Shown here: in pieces, positions 5,623-12,972 of the stretch
Numbering within the stretch: position 1 is the stretch's first letter
Layout of the letters: each line of letters begins with the position of its first letter
Source: Clostridia bacterium
GTDB taxonomy: Bacteria > Bacillota > Clostridia > Oscillospirales > Acutalibacteraceae
Assembly: GCA_900768075.1 (NCBI GenBank)
Contig: CAAGBN010000066.1
Coordinates: 1-24,232 of the forward strand
DNA length: 24,232 bases
Direction: 5' to 3'
Notes under the pieces: model-generated
Database searches by the model: none
What the model was told of the DNA's origin: nothing
What the model saw: only the letters and a program-made list of their open reading frames with translations
Position numbers and translations under genes: made by a program

Positions 5623-7602
5623 ATGGCTAAGAAATCAGGATATTCCAATGATGATATTCAGATGCTTGAGGGTGCTGACCGAGTCAGAAAAAGACCTGCC
5701 GTTATCTTCGGCTCAAACGGTATTTCAGGCTGTGAGCACTCAATTTTTGAAATTCTTTCTAACTCAATAGACGAAGCAAGAGAGGGTCACGGTGACAAAA
5801 TTACCGTAACAAGATTTATCGACGGCTCCGTTGAAATTCAGGACTGCGGCCGTGGTATTCCTGTCGGTTATAACGAGAAGTATGACCGATATAACTGGGA
5901 GCTTATTTTCTGCGAAATGTATGCAGGCGGTAAGTATAACACCAACTCAGGCGGTAGCTATGAGTACTCTCTCGGTCTTAACGGTCTTGGCCTTTGTGCT
6001 ACTCAGTTCGCAAGTGAATATATGGACGCTGAAATCAAAACAGGCGGTGAAATACACACACTTCACTTTGAAAAGGGTGTCAATATCGGCGGACTTAAGA
6101 GTGAGCCCTATAATAAAAAAGACACAGGTACCCGTATCAAGTGGAAGCCTGACCTTGAGGTTTTCACAGATATTGATGTGTCTCTCGAGTACTATCAGGA
6201 AACTTTAATGCGTCAGGCTATTGTAAACCCGAAAGTACGCTTTGAGCTTAAAAATCAGATCAAAGGCGGATTTGAAACCTTTGTTTACTACTATGAAAAC
6301 GGCATCAGCGACTATGTAAAAGAATTAGCAGGTGAGGATGCAATTTCATCTGTACAGTACTGGCAGACAGAAAGAAGCGGTAAGGACAGAGACGACCTGC
6401 CCGAATATAAGGTCAGACTTAACCTTGCTCTTGCATTTTCAAATAAGAAGCAGCTTATTGAGTACTACCACAACTCAAGCTTTCTTGAATTCGGCGGCTC
6501 ACCTGACAATGCCGTAAAGAGCGCAACTGTAGCTCAGATAGATGCTTACCTTAAACAGACAGGTAAATACACAAAGAGCGATGCTAAAATCAAATTCCAG
6601 GATGTAGCAGACTGTCTCATTCTTGTTTCATCCTCATTCTCAACAGAAACCTCATATCTTAATCAGACTAAAAAGGCTATCACAAACAAGTTTATTCAGG
6701 AGGCTATGACAGAGTTTATCCGTCATCAGCTCGAAGTTTATTTCATTGAAAACAAGATGGAAGCTGACAAGATAGCTGATCAGGTGCTTATTAATATGAG
6801 AAGCCGTGTCAAGGCAGAGGCTGCAAGAGTAAACATCAAAAAGACACTCGCTTCATCAAATGATATGGCAAACAGAGTACAGAAATTTGTTGACTGCAGA
6901 AGCAAGGATATCGACCGCAGAGAGCTTTTCATCGTGGAAGGTGACTCAGCTTTAGGTGCTTGTAAACAGGCCAGAGATTCGGAATTTCAGGCTGTTATAC
7001 CCGTTAGAGGTAAGATTCTCAACTGTCTCAAGTCAGAATACGAAAAGATATTCAAGAGTGAAATTATCACCGACCTCTTAAAGGTGCTCGGCTGTGGTGT
7101 TGAGGTACACGCTAAGGGTATGAAGAATATGTCAACCTTCAGTATGGATAATCTTCGTTGGAGCAAAATTATCATCTGTACCGACGCCGACGTCGACGGC
7201 TATCAGATACGTACCCTTATTCTTACGATGATTTACCGTCTTGTGCCCACTCTTATCAGAGAGGGTAAGGTTTATATCGCAGAATCACCTCTTTATGAAA
7301 TTACCTGCGGTAATGAAACCTGGTTCGCATATACAGAAAAAGAAAAAGCTGATGCACTCGAAGCTATCGGCAACAAGAAATATACAATTCAGCGTTCAAA
7401 GGGTCTTGGTGAAAACGACGCAGATATGATGAACCTTACAACTATGAACCCTGCAACAAGACGACTCATCCGTGTGGACCCTGCAGAAGCTGATGCTACA
7501 GCAGATAAATTTGACTTGCTTCTCGGTGATAACCTTGCAGGCAGAAAAGATTATATTGCAAACTTTGGTCATCTCTATATTGATATGACTGATGTAAGCT
7601 AA
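5623..7602 (+). CDS. Type IIA DNA topoisomerase B-type subunit (ParE/GyrB-like, divergent)
   Basis: The ATPase and TOPRIM subunit of a two-gene type IIA topoisomerase (659 residues). The GHKL ATPase has the general-base Glu43 in FEILSNSIDEA, then VEIQDCGRGIPV and the lid LGLNGLGL. The TOPRIM domain has the metal site EGDSALG (Glu439) and DADVDG (Asp521, Asp523, Asp525). It departs from standard GyrB/ParE: EGDSAGG reads EGDSALG, the His of DADVDGxHIRTL is Gln, and the ATPase lid is altered. This fits a clostridial paralogue often annotated only as a toprim-domain protein. An in-frame ATG lies 87 nt upstream, but the stretch between is hydrophobic and unrelated to the family; AAAGG upstream of 5623 supports the later start. 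The A-type partner follows after 19 nt. Confidence 0.9.
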   Translation: MAKKSGYSNDDIQMLEGADRVRKRPAVIFGSNGISGCEHSIFEILSNSIDEAREGHGDKITVTRFIDGSVEIQDCGRGIPVGYNEKYDRYNWELIFCEMYAGGKYNTNSGGSYEYSLGLNGLGLCATQFASEYMDAEIKTGGEIHTLHFEKGVNIGGLKSEPYNKKDTGTRIKWKPDLEVFTDIDVSLEYYQETLMRQAIVNPKVRFELKNQIKGGFETFVYYYENGISDYVKELAGEDAISSVQYWQTERSGKDRDDLPEYKVRLNLALAFSNKKQLIEYYHNSSFLEFGGSPDNAVKSATVAQIDAYLKQTGKYTKSDAKIKFQDVADCLILVSSSFSTETSYLNQTKKAITNKFIQEAMTEFIRHQLEVYFIENKMEADKIADQVLINMRSRVKAEAARVNIKKTLASSNDMANRVQKFVDCRSKDIDRRELFIVEGDSALGACKQARDSEFQAVIPVRGKILNCLKSEYEKIFKSEIITDLLKVLGCGVEVHAKGMKNMSTFSMDNLRWSKIIICTDADVDGYQIRTLILTMIYRLVPTLIREGKVYIAESPLYEITCGNETWFAYTEKEKADALEAIGNKKYTIQRSKGLGENDADMMNLTTMNPATRRLIRVDPAEADATADKFDLLLGDNLAGRKDYIANFGHLYIDMTDVS

Positions 7603-7621
7603 GGAAAGGAGGAAAACATTT

Positions 7622-9877
7622 ATGGCAAGAAAAAAGACTTCTAAAAAGAAAGATGAAGACTCAAATCTTCTTGAAAACACACACATAATCGGTGCGGGCG
7701 AAATGATTGAACAGAGAATCACAGATACTCTTGAAATCAACTATATGCCCTATGCTATGAGCGTTATCCTTTCCCGTGCTATTCCCGAAATTGACGGCTT
7801 CAAGCCCTCACACAGAAAGCTTCTTTATACTATGTATAAGATGGGACTTCTCACAGGTGGCAGAACAAAGTCAGCTAATATCGTTGGTCAGACAATGCGC
7901 CTTAACCCTCACGGTGATGCTGCGATATACGAGACTATGGTTCGTCTTTCCCGTGGTAACGAGGCACTACTTAATCCTTTTGTTGACTCAAAGGGTAACT
8001 TCGGTAAGGCGTATTCAAGAGATATGCACTATGCTGCTGCACGTTACACAGAAGCAAAGCTTGACGGCATCTGTAACGAGCTTTTCAGAGATATTGATAA
8101 GAACACAACTGACTTTGTAGATAACTATGACAGCACTATGAAGGAGCCGTCACTTCTGCCTGTTACTTTCCCGTCAATTTTAGCTAATGTCAACCTCGGT
8201 ATCGCTGTAGGTATGGCAAGCAGTATCTGCTCATTCAACCTTAAGGAGCTTTGCGAAACAACTATTGAACTCATCAAAAATCAAGATCATGACTGCCTTA
8301 CAACTATGCCTGCTCCCGACTTTATCGGTGGCGGTCAGATTCTCTACGACAGAGATGCTATGGCTGAGGTTTACCGTACAGGTCGTGGTAACATAAAGGT
8401 AAGGGCAAAGTATGAATACGACAAGGATTTCAACTGTATTGATATCAAGCAGATTCCTCCCACAACCACTGCTGAAGCTATTATTGATAAGATTATCGAA
8501 AAGGTAAAAGCAGGCTCAATAAAGGAAATCACTGATATCCGAGACGAGACAGATAAGTCAGGTCTTAAGATCACAATTGATCTTAAGCGTGGTGCTGATG
8601 CAGATAAGCTTATGCAGAAGCTATATAAGATGACTCCTCTTGAAGATTCATTCTCCTGTAACTTCAACGTACTTATTGACGGTTATCCTAAAGTACTCGG
8701 TGTACGCGATCTTCTTATCGAGTGGATTCGTTTCAGAGGTAAGTGCGTATTCAGAAGAGTCTCATTCGAGCTTAAAAAGGCTCAGGATAGATTACATCTT
8801 CTCAAGGGTCTCGAAAAGATACTTCTTGACATTGACAAGGCTATTAAAATCATCCGTGAGACCGATGAAGAAAGCGAAGTTATCCCGAACCTTATGATCG
8901 GCTTCGGCATTGATGAAATTCAGGCTGAATATGTGGCTGAAATCAAGCTTCGTCATCTCAACAGAGAGTATATTGTAAAGAGACTTAAAGATATTGAAAA
9001 TCTTGAAGCAACTATCAAGGATATGCAGGATATTCTTTCATCAAAAACAAGAGTGAGAAAGATTATTATCGGTGAGCTTCAGGATGTAATCAAAAAGTAT
9101 GGCAAGGACAGAATCAGTGAAATTGTCGATGTTACAGGCGTTGAAGCTGATGACGATGTGGAAGAAATTCCTGATTATCCTGTAAATCTCTTCTTCACAA
9201 AAGAGGGTTACTTCAAGAAAATCACACCTCTTTCACTTCGTATGGGCGGTGACCATAAGCTTAAAGACGGCGACGAAATAGTACAGAGCTTTGAGACTAC
9301 AAACAACAATGACCTTCTGTTCTTTACTGATAAGTGTCAGGTTTATAAGGCAAAGGCTAATGATTTTGCTGATTCAAAAGCAAGTGTACTTGGTGAATAT
9401 ATACCCTCAAAGCTTGAAATGGAAGAGGGCGAAAACGCTATCTTTATGGTTGTTACCAATGACTATAAGGGCTATATGTTCTTCCTGTTTGATAACGGTA
9501 AGGCTGCAAAGGTTAATCTCAACTCCTATGCTACAAAAACTAACCGTAAAAAGCTTATCAAGGCTTACAATGACAAGTCTGCACTTAAGGGTATTATGTA
9601 TCTGCCTGAGGATAAGAACATCGTTATTGAAACCACAGGTGGAAGATATCTTCTTCTTGATACTGCTCAGGTTTCACCTAAGGCGATGAAAGACACTCAG
9701 GGTGTTGCTTGTGTTACAGTCAAGAAAAATCAGAAGATATCTGCAGTACGTGATTTTGTTGAGGGTGAGTTTGTCAAGGCTTCACGCTATAAAGCAAAGA
9801 ATCTTCCCTCTGCAGGCGCTGCACTTTCTAATGAAGATATCATGAAAAAGAATAATATGACCTTTGAGGGCTTTTAA
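7622..9877 (+). CDS. Type IIA DNA topoisomerase A-type subunit (ParC/GyrA-like, divergent)
   Basis: The DNA-cleaving subunit (751 residues), partner of the gene before it. AAAGGAGG precedes the ATG. The breakage-reunion domain has IDGFKPSHRKLLYTMYKMG and the NPHGDAAIYETMVRL segment. The catalytic tyrosine is Tyr142 in AAARYTEAKL. A long coiled-coil arm follows at about residues 370-480. The C-terminal third has beta-pinwheel-like blades such as YFKKITPLSL, but no GyrA box (QRRGGKG), so DNA wrapping and negative supercoiling are not expected; decatenation or relaxation is more likely. Positions matching GyrA Ser83 and Asp87 are Ala100 and Glu104. A strong terminator follows. It could be called ParC, but divergence makes orthology to Bacillus ParC uncertain. 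Confidence 0.9.
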   Translation: MARKKTSKKKDEDSNLLENTHIIGAGEMIEQRITDTLEINYMPYAMSVILSRAIPEIDGFKPSHRKLLYTMYKMGLLTGGRTKSANIVGQTMRLNPHGDAAIYETMVRLSRGNEALLNPFVDSKGNFGKAYSRDMHYAAARYTEAKLDGICNELFRDIDKNTTDFVDNYDSTMKEPSLLPVTFPSILANVNLGIAVGMASSICSFNLKELCETTIELIKNQDHDCLTTMPAPDFIGGGQILYDRDAMAEVYRTGRGNIKVRAKYEYDKDFNCIDIKQIPPTTTAEAIIDKIIEKVKAGSIKEITDIRDETDKSGLKITIDLKRGADADKLMQKLYKMTPLEDSFSCNFNVLIDGYPKVLGVRDLLIEWIRFRGKCVFRRVSFELKKAQDRLHLLKGLEKILLDIDKAIKIIRETDEESEVIPNLMIGFGIDEIQAEYVAEIKLRHLNREYIVKRLKDIENLEATIKDMQDILSSKTRVRKIIIGELQDVIKKYGKDRISEIVDVTGVEADDDVEEIPDYPVNLFFTKEGYFKKITPLSLRMGGDHKLKDGDEIVQSFETTNNNDLLFFTDKCQVYKAKANDFADSKASVLGEYIPSKLEMEEGENAIFMVVTNDYKGYMFFLFDNGKAAKVNLNSYATKTNRKKLIKAYNDKSALKGIMYLPEDKNIVIETTGGRYLLLDTAQVSPKAMKDTQGVACVTVKKNQKISAVRDFVEGEFVKASRYKAKNLPSAGAALSNEDIMKKNNMTFEGF

Positions 9878-9888
9878 TTAAGAACTCT

Positions 9889-9931
9889 GCCGAATTAAAT
9901 CTGACCTGTGTTATATTTAATTCGGCTTTTT
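9889..9931 (+). terminator. Intrinsic terminator of the topoisomerase operon
   Basis: GCCGAATTAAAT (9889-9900) and ATTTAATTCGGC (9915-9926) form a perfect 12-bp stem around a 14-nt loop, followed by TTTTT. It starts 11 nt after the stop codon. The 3' arm and T-run also lie inside the SigE-like promoter of the next gene. Confidence 0.9.
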
Positions 9932-9939
9932 CATAAAAT
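9911..9939 (+). promoter_or_regulatory. Putative SigE-type (mother-cell) promoter of cwlD
   Basis: TTATATT (9911-9917), exactly 14 nt, then CATAAAAT (9932-9939). The Bacillus SigE consensus is KMATATT, 14 nt, CATACANT, so the match is close (one mismatch in each element). Transcription would start about 10 nt before the cwlD ATG at 9956, just after the preceding terminator, leaving a very short leader. Bacillus cwlD is known to be SigE-dependent, which supports the call. Confidence 0.6.
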
Positions 9940-9955
9940 TGCTACGGGTGATTTT

Positions 9956-10672
9956 ATGAAAAAGGGTCTGTTTATATCATTTAATTTCAGCAAAGCTCTG
10001 ACTTTGTTTCTTGTCTTTGTTCTGGTCTTTTCACTGATGCTTTCATTCGGCTTTGCCACCACACCTACAGTGTCTGATGCTATTGATTGCAGCAGCACAG
10101 TTATAATTGATGCAGGTCACGGTGGTGAGGACGGTGGCACGCAGTCTTCGGCGGGTGTACTTGAAAAAGATATAAATTTAAATATTACTATGAAGCTCGG
10201 TACGTTACTGAGACTTATGGGGTATACTGTCGTGTACACCAGAACAGAGGATAAGCTTTATTACGGTGACGATGCCGTGACACAAAGACAAAAGAAAGTA
10301 AGTGACATTCATTACAGAATGAAGCTTATGGAAACTTATAATAACGCTCTTTTTATCAGTATTCATCAGAATTATTTTGAACAAAGCAAATATTACGGAG
10401 CGCAGGTTTTTTATTCTAAAAACAATCCTGAAAGTCAGATAATAGCTGAAAAAATACAAAGTAATATTAAAAGCATTCTTCAAAAAGATAATGAGCGTCA
10501 GATAAAAGCAAGTGGTACGGATATATATTTGCTGTATCATACCAAATCGCCTGCCGTTATGGTAGAGTGTGGATTTATGTCAAATCCGGGCGAAGCACTA
10601 CTTCTCGGTGACGACAAATATCAGATAAAGCTTTGTCTTGCTATTGCAGCAGGACTTGAAGAATACATATGA
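9956..10672 (+). CDS. cwlD: N-acetylmuramoyl-L-alanine amidase, CwlD type (spore cortex)
   Basis: An Amidase_3 zinc hydrolase that cuts the amide bond between muramic acid and the peptide. CwlD makes the substrate for muramic-delta-lactam formation in the spore cortex, the mark read by germination lytic enzymes. The 238-residue product has an N-terminal hydrophobic signal/anchor (about residues 12-34). The catalytic domain shows DAGHGG (His55), Glu70 in GVLEKDINL, SIHQN (His137) and VECGFMSN (catalytic Glu204). A single catalytic domain with no cell-wall repeat fits CwlD better than a vegetative autolysin. The ATG at 9956 is chosen because it begins the signal sequence; only a weak GGGTG site precedes it. 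radA follows 24 nt later. The CwlD subtype rests on size, the SigE-like promoter and the sporulating context. Confidence 0.82.
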   Translation: MKKGLFISFNFSKALTLFLVFVLVFSLMLSFGFATTPTVSDAIDCSSTVIIDAGHGGEDGGTQSSAGVLEKDINLNITMKLGTLLRLMGYTVVYTRTEDKLYYGDDAVTQRQKKVSDIHYRMKLMETYNNALFISIHQNYFEQSKYYGAQVFYSKNNPESQIIAEKIQSNIKSILQKDNERQIKASGTDIYLLYHTKSPAVMVECGFMSNPGEALLLGDDKYQIKLCLAIAAGLEEYI

Positions 10673-10696
10673 AAATTCACGGAAAGAGGAATTTTT

Positions 10697-12073
10697 ATGG
10701 CGAAATCAAAAACAGTATATGTGTGCAGTAACTGTGCATATGAAACCCCTAAATGGCTCGGTAAGTGTCCTGAATGCGGTGAATGGGCAACCCTTGAAGA
10801 GGAAGTAAGACAGATTGAATCGGCGGGCAAAAATAAGCTTGCACCGTCGAGAAATGCTAAAAGTGTTTCTGCAATGTCACTTAAGGATATTCAGCCGGAT
10901 GACGAGCTGCGATATAAAACCGGAATGAAAGAGCTTGACAGAGTCCTTGGCGGTGGTATAGTCAAAGGCTCACTTGTGCTTTTAAGCGGTGACCCCGGCA
11001 TCGGTAAGTCTACAATACTTCTTCAGATTTGCCAGAGTCTTGGTAAAAAGCTTAAAATTTTATATGTATCAGGTGAGGAGTCTTACTCTCAGATTAAGCT
11101 CAGAGCAGACAGATTGAAGGTAAAAACCGAAAATCTTTATATCCTTTGTGAAACTGATGCTCAGGCTATATGTGAGCATATTCAGGCAACAACTCCCGAT
11201 CTTGTTATTATAGACTCAATTCAGACTATGAATTTTACTGAGCTTAATTCTTCACCTGGATGCGTGACTCAGGTAAGAGAATGCTCTAATCTTTTTATGC
11301 GCACAGCTAAAAGTCTTTCTATACCTGTTATTATGGTCGGACACGTTAACAAAGACGGTAATATTGCAGGTCCAAAGGTGCTTGAGCATATTGTTGATGC
11401 AGTGCTTTATTTCGAGGGTGAAAGAAATCTTTCATTCAGAATTCTGCGAGCCGTAAAAAACCGTTTTGGCTCTACTAACGAAATCGGTGTTTTTGAAATG
11501 TATGATGTAGGTCTTAAAGAGGTTGAAAATCCCTCAGAAATGCTTATATCCGGCAGACCGAAGAATACCCCGGGCTCTTGTGTTGCCTGTGTTATGGAAG
11601 GTACAAGACCTCTTCTTGCAGAAATACAGGGTCTTGTTACCACATCGGGATTGGGTAATCCCAGACGTATCAGCAACGGCTTTGACTATAACAGATTAAA
11701 TATGCTTATTGCAGTGCTTGAAAAAAGGGGAGGATACTACTTCTCAAATACCGATGCTTATATCAATATTGTAGGCGGTATGCGCCTTGATGAGCCTGCA
11801 CTTGATCTTACTATAGCTATGGCTCTTGTTTCATCTTTAAAGGACTACGCCATTCGTGATGATATTCTTGCATTTGGTGAAATCGGTCTGGCAGGTGAAA
11901 TCAGAGGTGTTTCTCACTGTGAGCAAAGAATAAAAGAAGCTTCACGACTCGGCTTTTCAAGATGTATCATACCAAAGAGTAACCTTAAGAATCTTTCAGC
12001 TTCAATAAAAAAAGATATCGAGATAATCGGTGTGAAAACCATAAGAGAAGCATTTGAGGCAATTATCTTATGA
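10697..12073 (+). CDS. radA: DNA repair protein RadA (Sms)
   Basis: A RecA-like ATPase that helps branch migration and processing of recombination intermediates. It has the expected 458 residues and domain order. The N-terminal zinc finger has Cys10, Cys13, Cys24 and Cys27. Walker A is SGDPGIGKST (97-106). The RadA-specific KNRFG motif is at 254-258. A C-terminal Lon-like domain contains NIVGGMRLDEPALDLTIAMA. An AGAGGA site precedes the ATG. It is in the same transcription unit as cwlD and overlaps the next gene by 4 nt (ATGA), so expression of the three is probably coupled. It may also be transcribed in growth from a promoter inside cwlD that I could not locate. Confidence 0.96.
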   Translation: MAKSKTVYVCSNCAYETPKWLGKCPECGEWATLEEEVRQIESAGKNKLAPSRNAKSVSAMSLKDIQPDDELRYKTGMKELDRVLGGGIVKGSLVLLSGDPGIGKSTILLQICQSLGKKLKILYVSGEESYSQIKLRADRLKVKTENLYILCETDAQAICEHIQATTPDLVIIDSIQTMNFTELNSSPGCVTQVRECSNLFMRTAKSLSIPVIMVGHVNKDGNIAGPKVLEHIVDAVLYFEGERNLSFRILRAVKNRFGSTNEIGVFEMYDVGLKEVENPSEMLISGRPKNTPGSCVACVMEGTRPLLAEIQGLVTTSGLGNPRRISNGFDYNRLNMLIAVLEKRGGYYFSNTDAYINIVGGMRLDEPALDLTIAMALVSSLKDYAIRDDILAFGEIGLAGEIRGVSHCEQRIKEASRLGFSRCIIPKSNLKNLSASIKKDIEIIGVKTIREAFEAIIL

Positions 12074-12819
12074 TAAGCTTTATAGAAAAGGCAAATCTGC
12101 CAAAGGGCAATGTAACTTCTCTGATTTGCGGTGAGCTTTGCGATGAGCTCAATGACTATTTAGACAGACACGGTATTGAAAGGATAGTTATTGAGCCTAA
12201 TTTGCATATAGACCCATCAGTAAGATTTCATGCTGATATGTCTGTTGTTCATCTTGGCAGGAATAAACTGATTGTAGATAAAAAACAGACTCGTTTAATC
12301 GAATTGATTAAATCAAGTGGATTTGATGTTAAAGCATCAGCTGATGAAATTGCAGGGGAGTATCCTGATGATGTCGCTCTTAATTTTGCAGTAGCAGACA
12401 AATGTATCATCGGTAATTTTAAATGCGCTGATGAAGAATTGCTGAATTCAACCGGTAAGTTAAAAAGAATAAATGTAAAACAAGGCTACTGTAAATGTTC
12501 TTGTCTCGTAGTTAATGAAAAATCTTTGATCACTGACGATAAAACTATTTATGATAAAGCCTTAGAAAACGGATTTGATTGTCTGCTGATATCTAAAGGT
12601 GATATTTTATTGCCAGGGCATCAATATGGGTTTATAGGGGGTGCTTCGGGTAAGATATCCTCAAGTGAAGTGCTGTTTTTTGGTGATATAACAAAGCATC
12701 GCGACTATAAAAAAATAGCCGACTTTATCGAAAAGCACGGCTGTAGTATTATATCTCTGGATTTTCCGTTAACTGATTTTGGCGGGATAGTGCCATTGAG
12801 TGAAGAGGTTAATTTTTAG
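12070..12819 (+). CDS. DUF6873-like protein with guanidino-modifying-enzyme-like fold (tentative)
   Basis: The start overlaps the radA stop by 4 nt, indicating translational coupling. The 249-residue product resembles clostridial proteins often found after radA and described as a GME-fold (arginine deiminase/amidinotransferase-like) family. The recalled pattern is NEKSLITDDKTIYDKALENG, then LLISKGDILLPGHQYGFIGG, then the C-terminal ISLDFPLTDFGGIVPLSEE. Characterised members use a Cys in a GGGxHC motif; here the matching GGASGK stretch has no Cys, so if the fold is right the usual chemistry is probably absent. A CKCS cluster lies near residue 142. Base composition is more AT-rich than radA. 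No signal peptide or membrane segment. Function unknown; homology is from memory, hence modest confidence. Confidence 0.6.
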   Translation: MISFIEKANLPKGNVTSLICGELCDELNDYLDRHGIERIVIEPNLHIDPSVRFHADMSVVHLGRNKLIVDKKQTRLIELIKSSGFDVKASADEIAGEYPDDVALNFAVADKCIIGNFKCADEELLNSTGKLKRINVKQGYCKCSCLVVNEKSLITDDKTIYDKALENGFDCLLISKGDILLPGHQYGFIGGASGKISSSEVLFFGDITKHRDYKKIADFIEKHGCSIISLDFPLTDFGGIVPLSEEVNF

Positions 12820-12825
12820 CTAGCA

Positions 12826-12908
12826 GGGCGGCTCCACAGCCGAATGAAATTCGGCAGGCGGACACTTTGTGTCCGCGCAAATCGCATCGCGATTTGGTGG
12901 AGCCGCCC
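12826..12908. repeat. GC-rich 83-nt element: perfect 12-bp outer stem enclosing three perfect hairpins
   Basis: The outer arms GGGCGGCTCCAC (12826-12837) and GTGGAGCCGCCC (12897-12908) are exact reverse complements. Inside are three consecutive perfect hairpins, each with a 3-nt loop: 12839-12855 (7 bp, loop GAA), 12858-12876 (8 bp, loop TTT) and 12878-12896 (8 bp, loop ATC). Only four bases are unpaired outside the loops, giving a compact four-way junction. It is clearly more GC-rich than its surroundings and lies between convergent genes, 6 nt after a stop codon. It has no tRNA features. It may be a palindromic interspersed repeat/MITE-like element, a structured RNA or a strong bidirectional transcription barrier. 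Confidence 0.85.
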
Positions 12909-12940
12909 GAACTGCAAGTCAGCACAGACTATAAATTTAA

Positions 12941-12972
12941 AGCCCACCGATTTTCGGTGGGCTGAGTTTTTT
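12941..12972. terminator. Bidirectional intrinsic terminator between the convergent genes
   Basis: AGCCCACCGA (12941-12950) pairs with TCGGTGGGCT (12954-12963) around TTT. On the plus strand it is followed by GAG and six T residues, ending the radA unit. On the minus strand it is followed by TTAAATTTATA, just past the prs stop codon. Confidence 0.85.

Noticed and set aside
12826..12908. The cloverleaf-like fold as a tRNA or tRNA-like gene
   Set aside because: The overall topology recalls a cloverleaf, but there is no T-loop motif, no 7-nt anticodon loop, no D-loop and no CCA. All loops are 3 nt and all arms are perfect palindromes.
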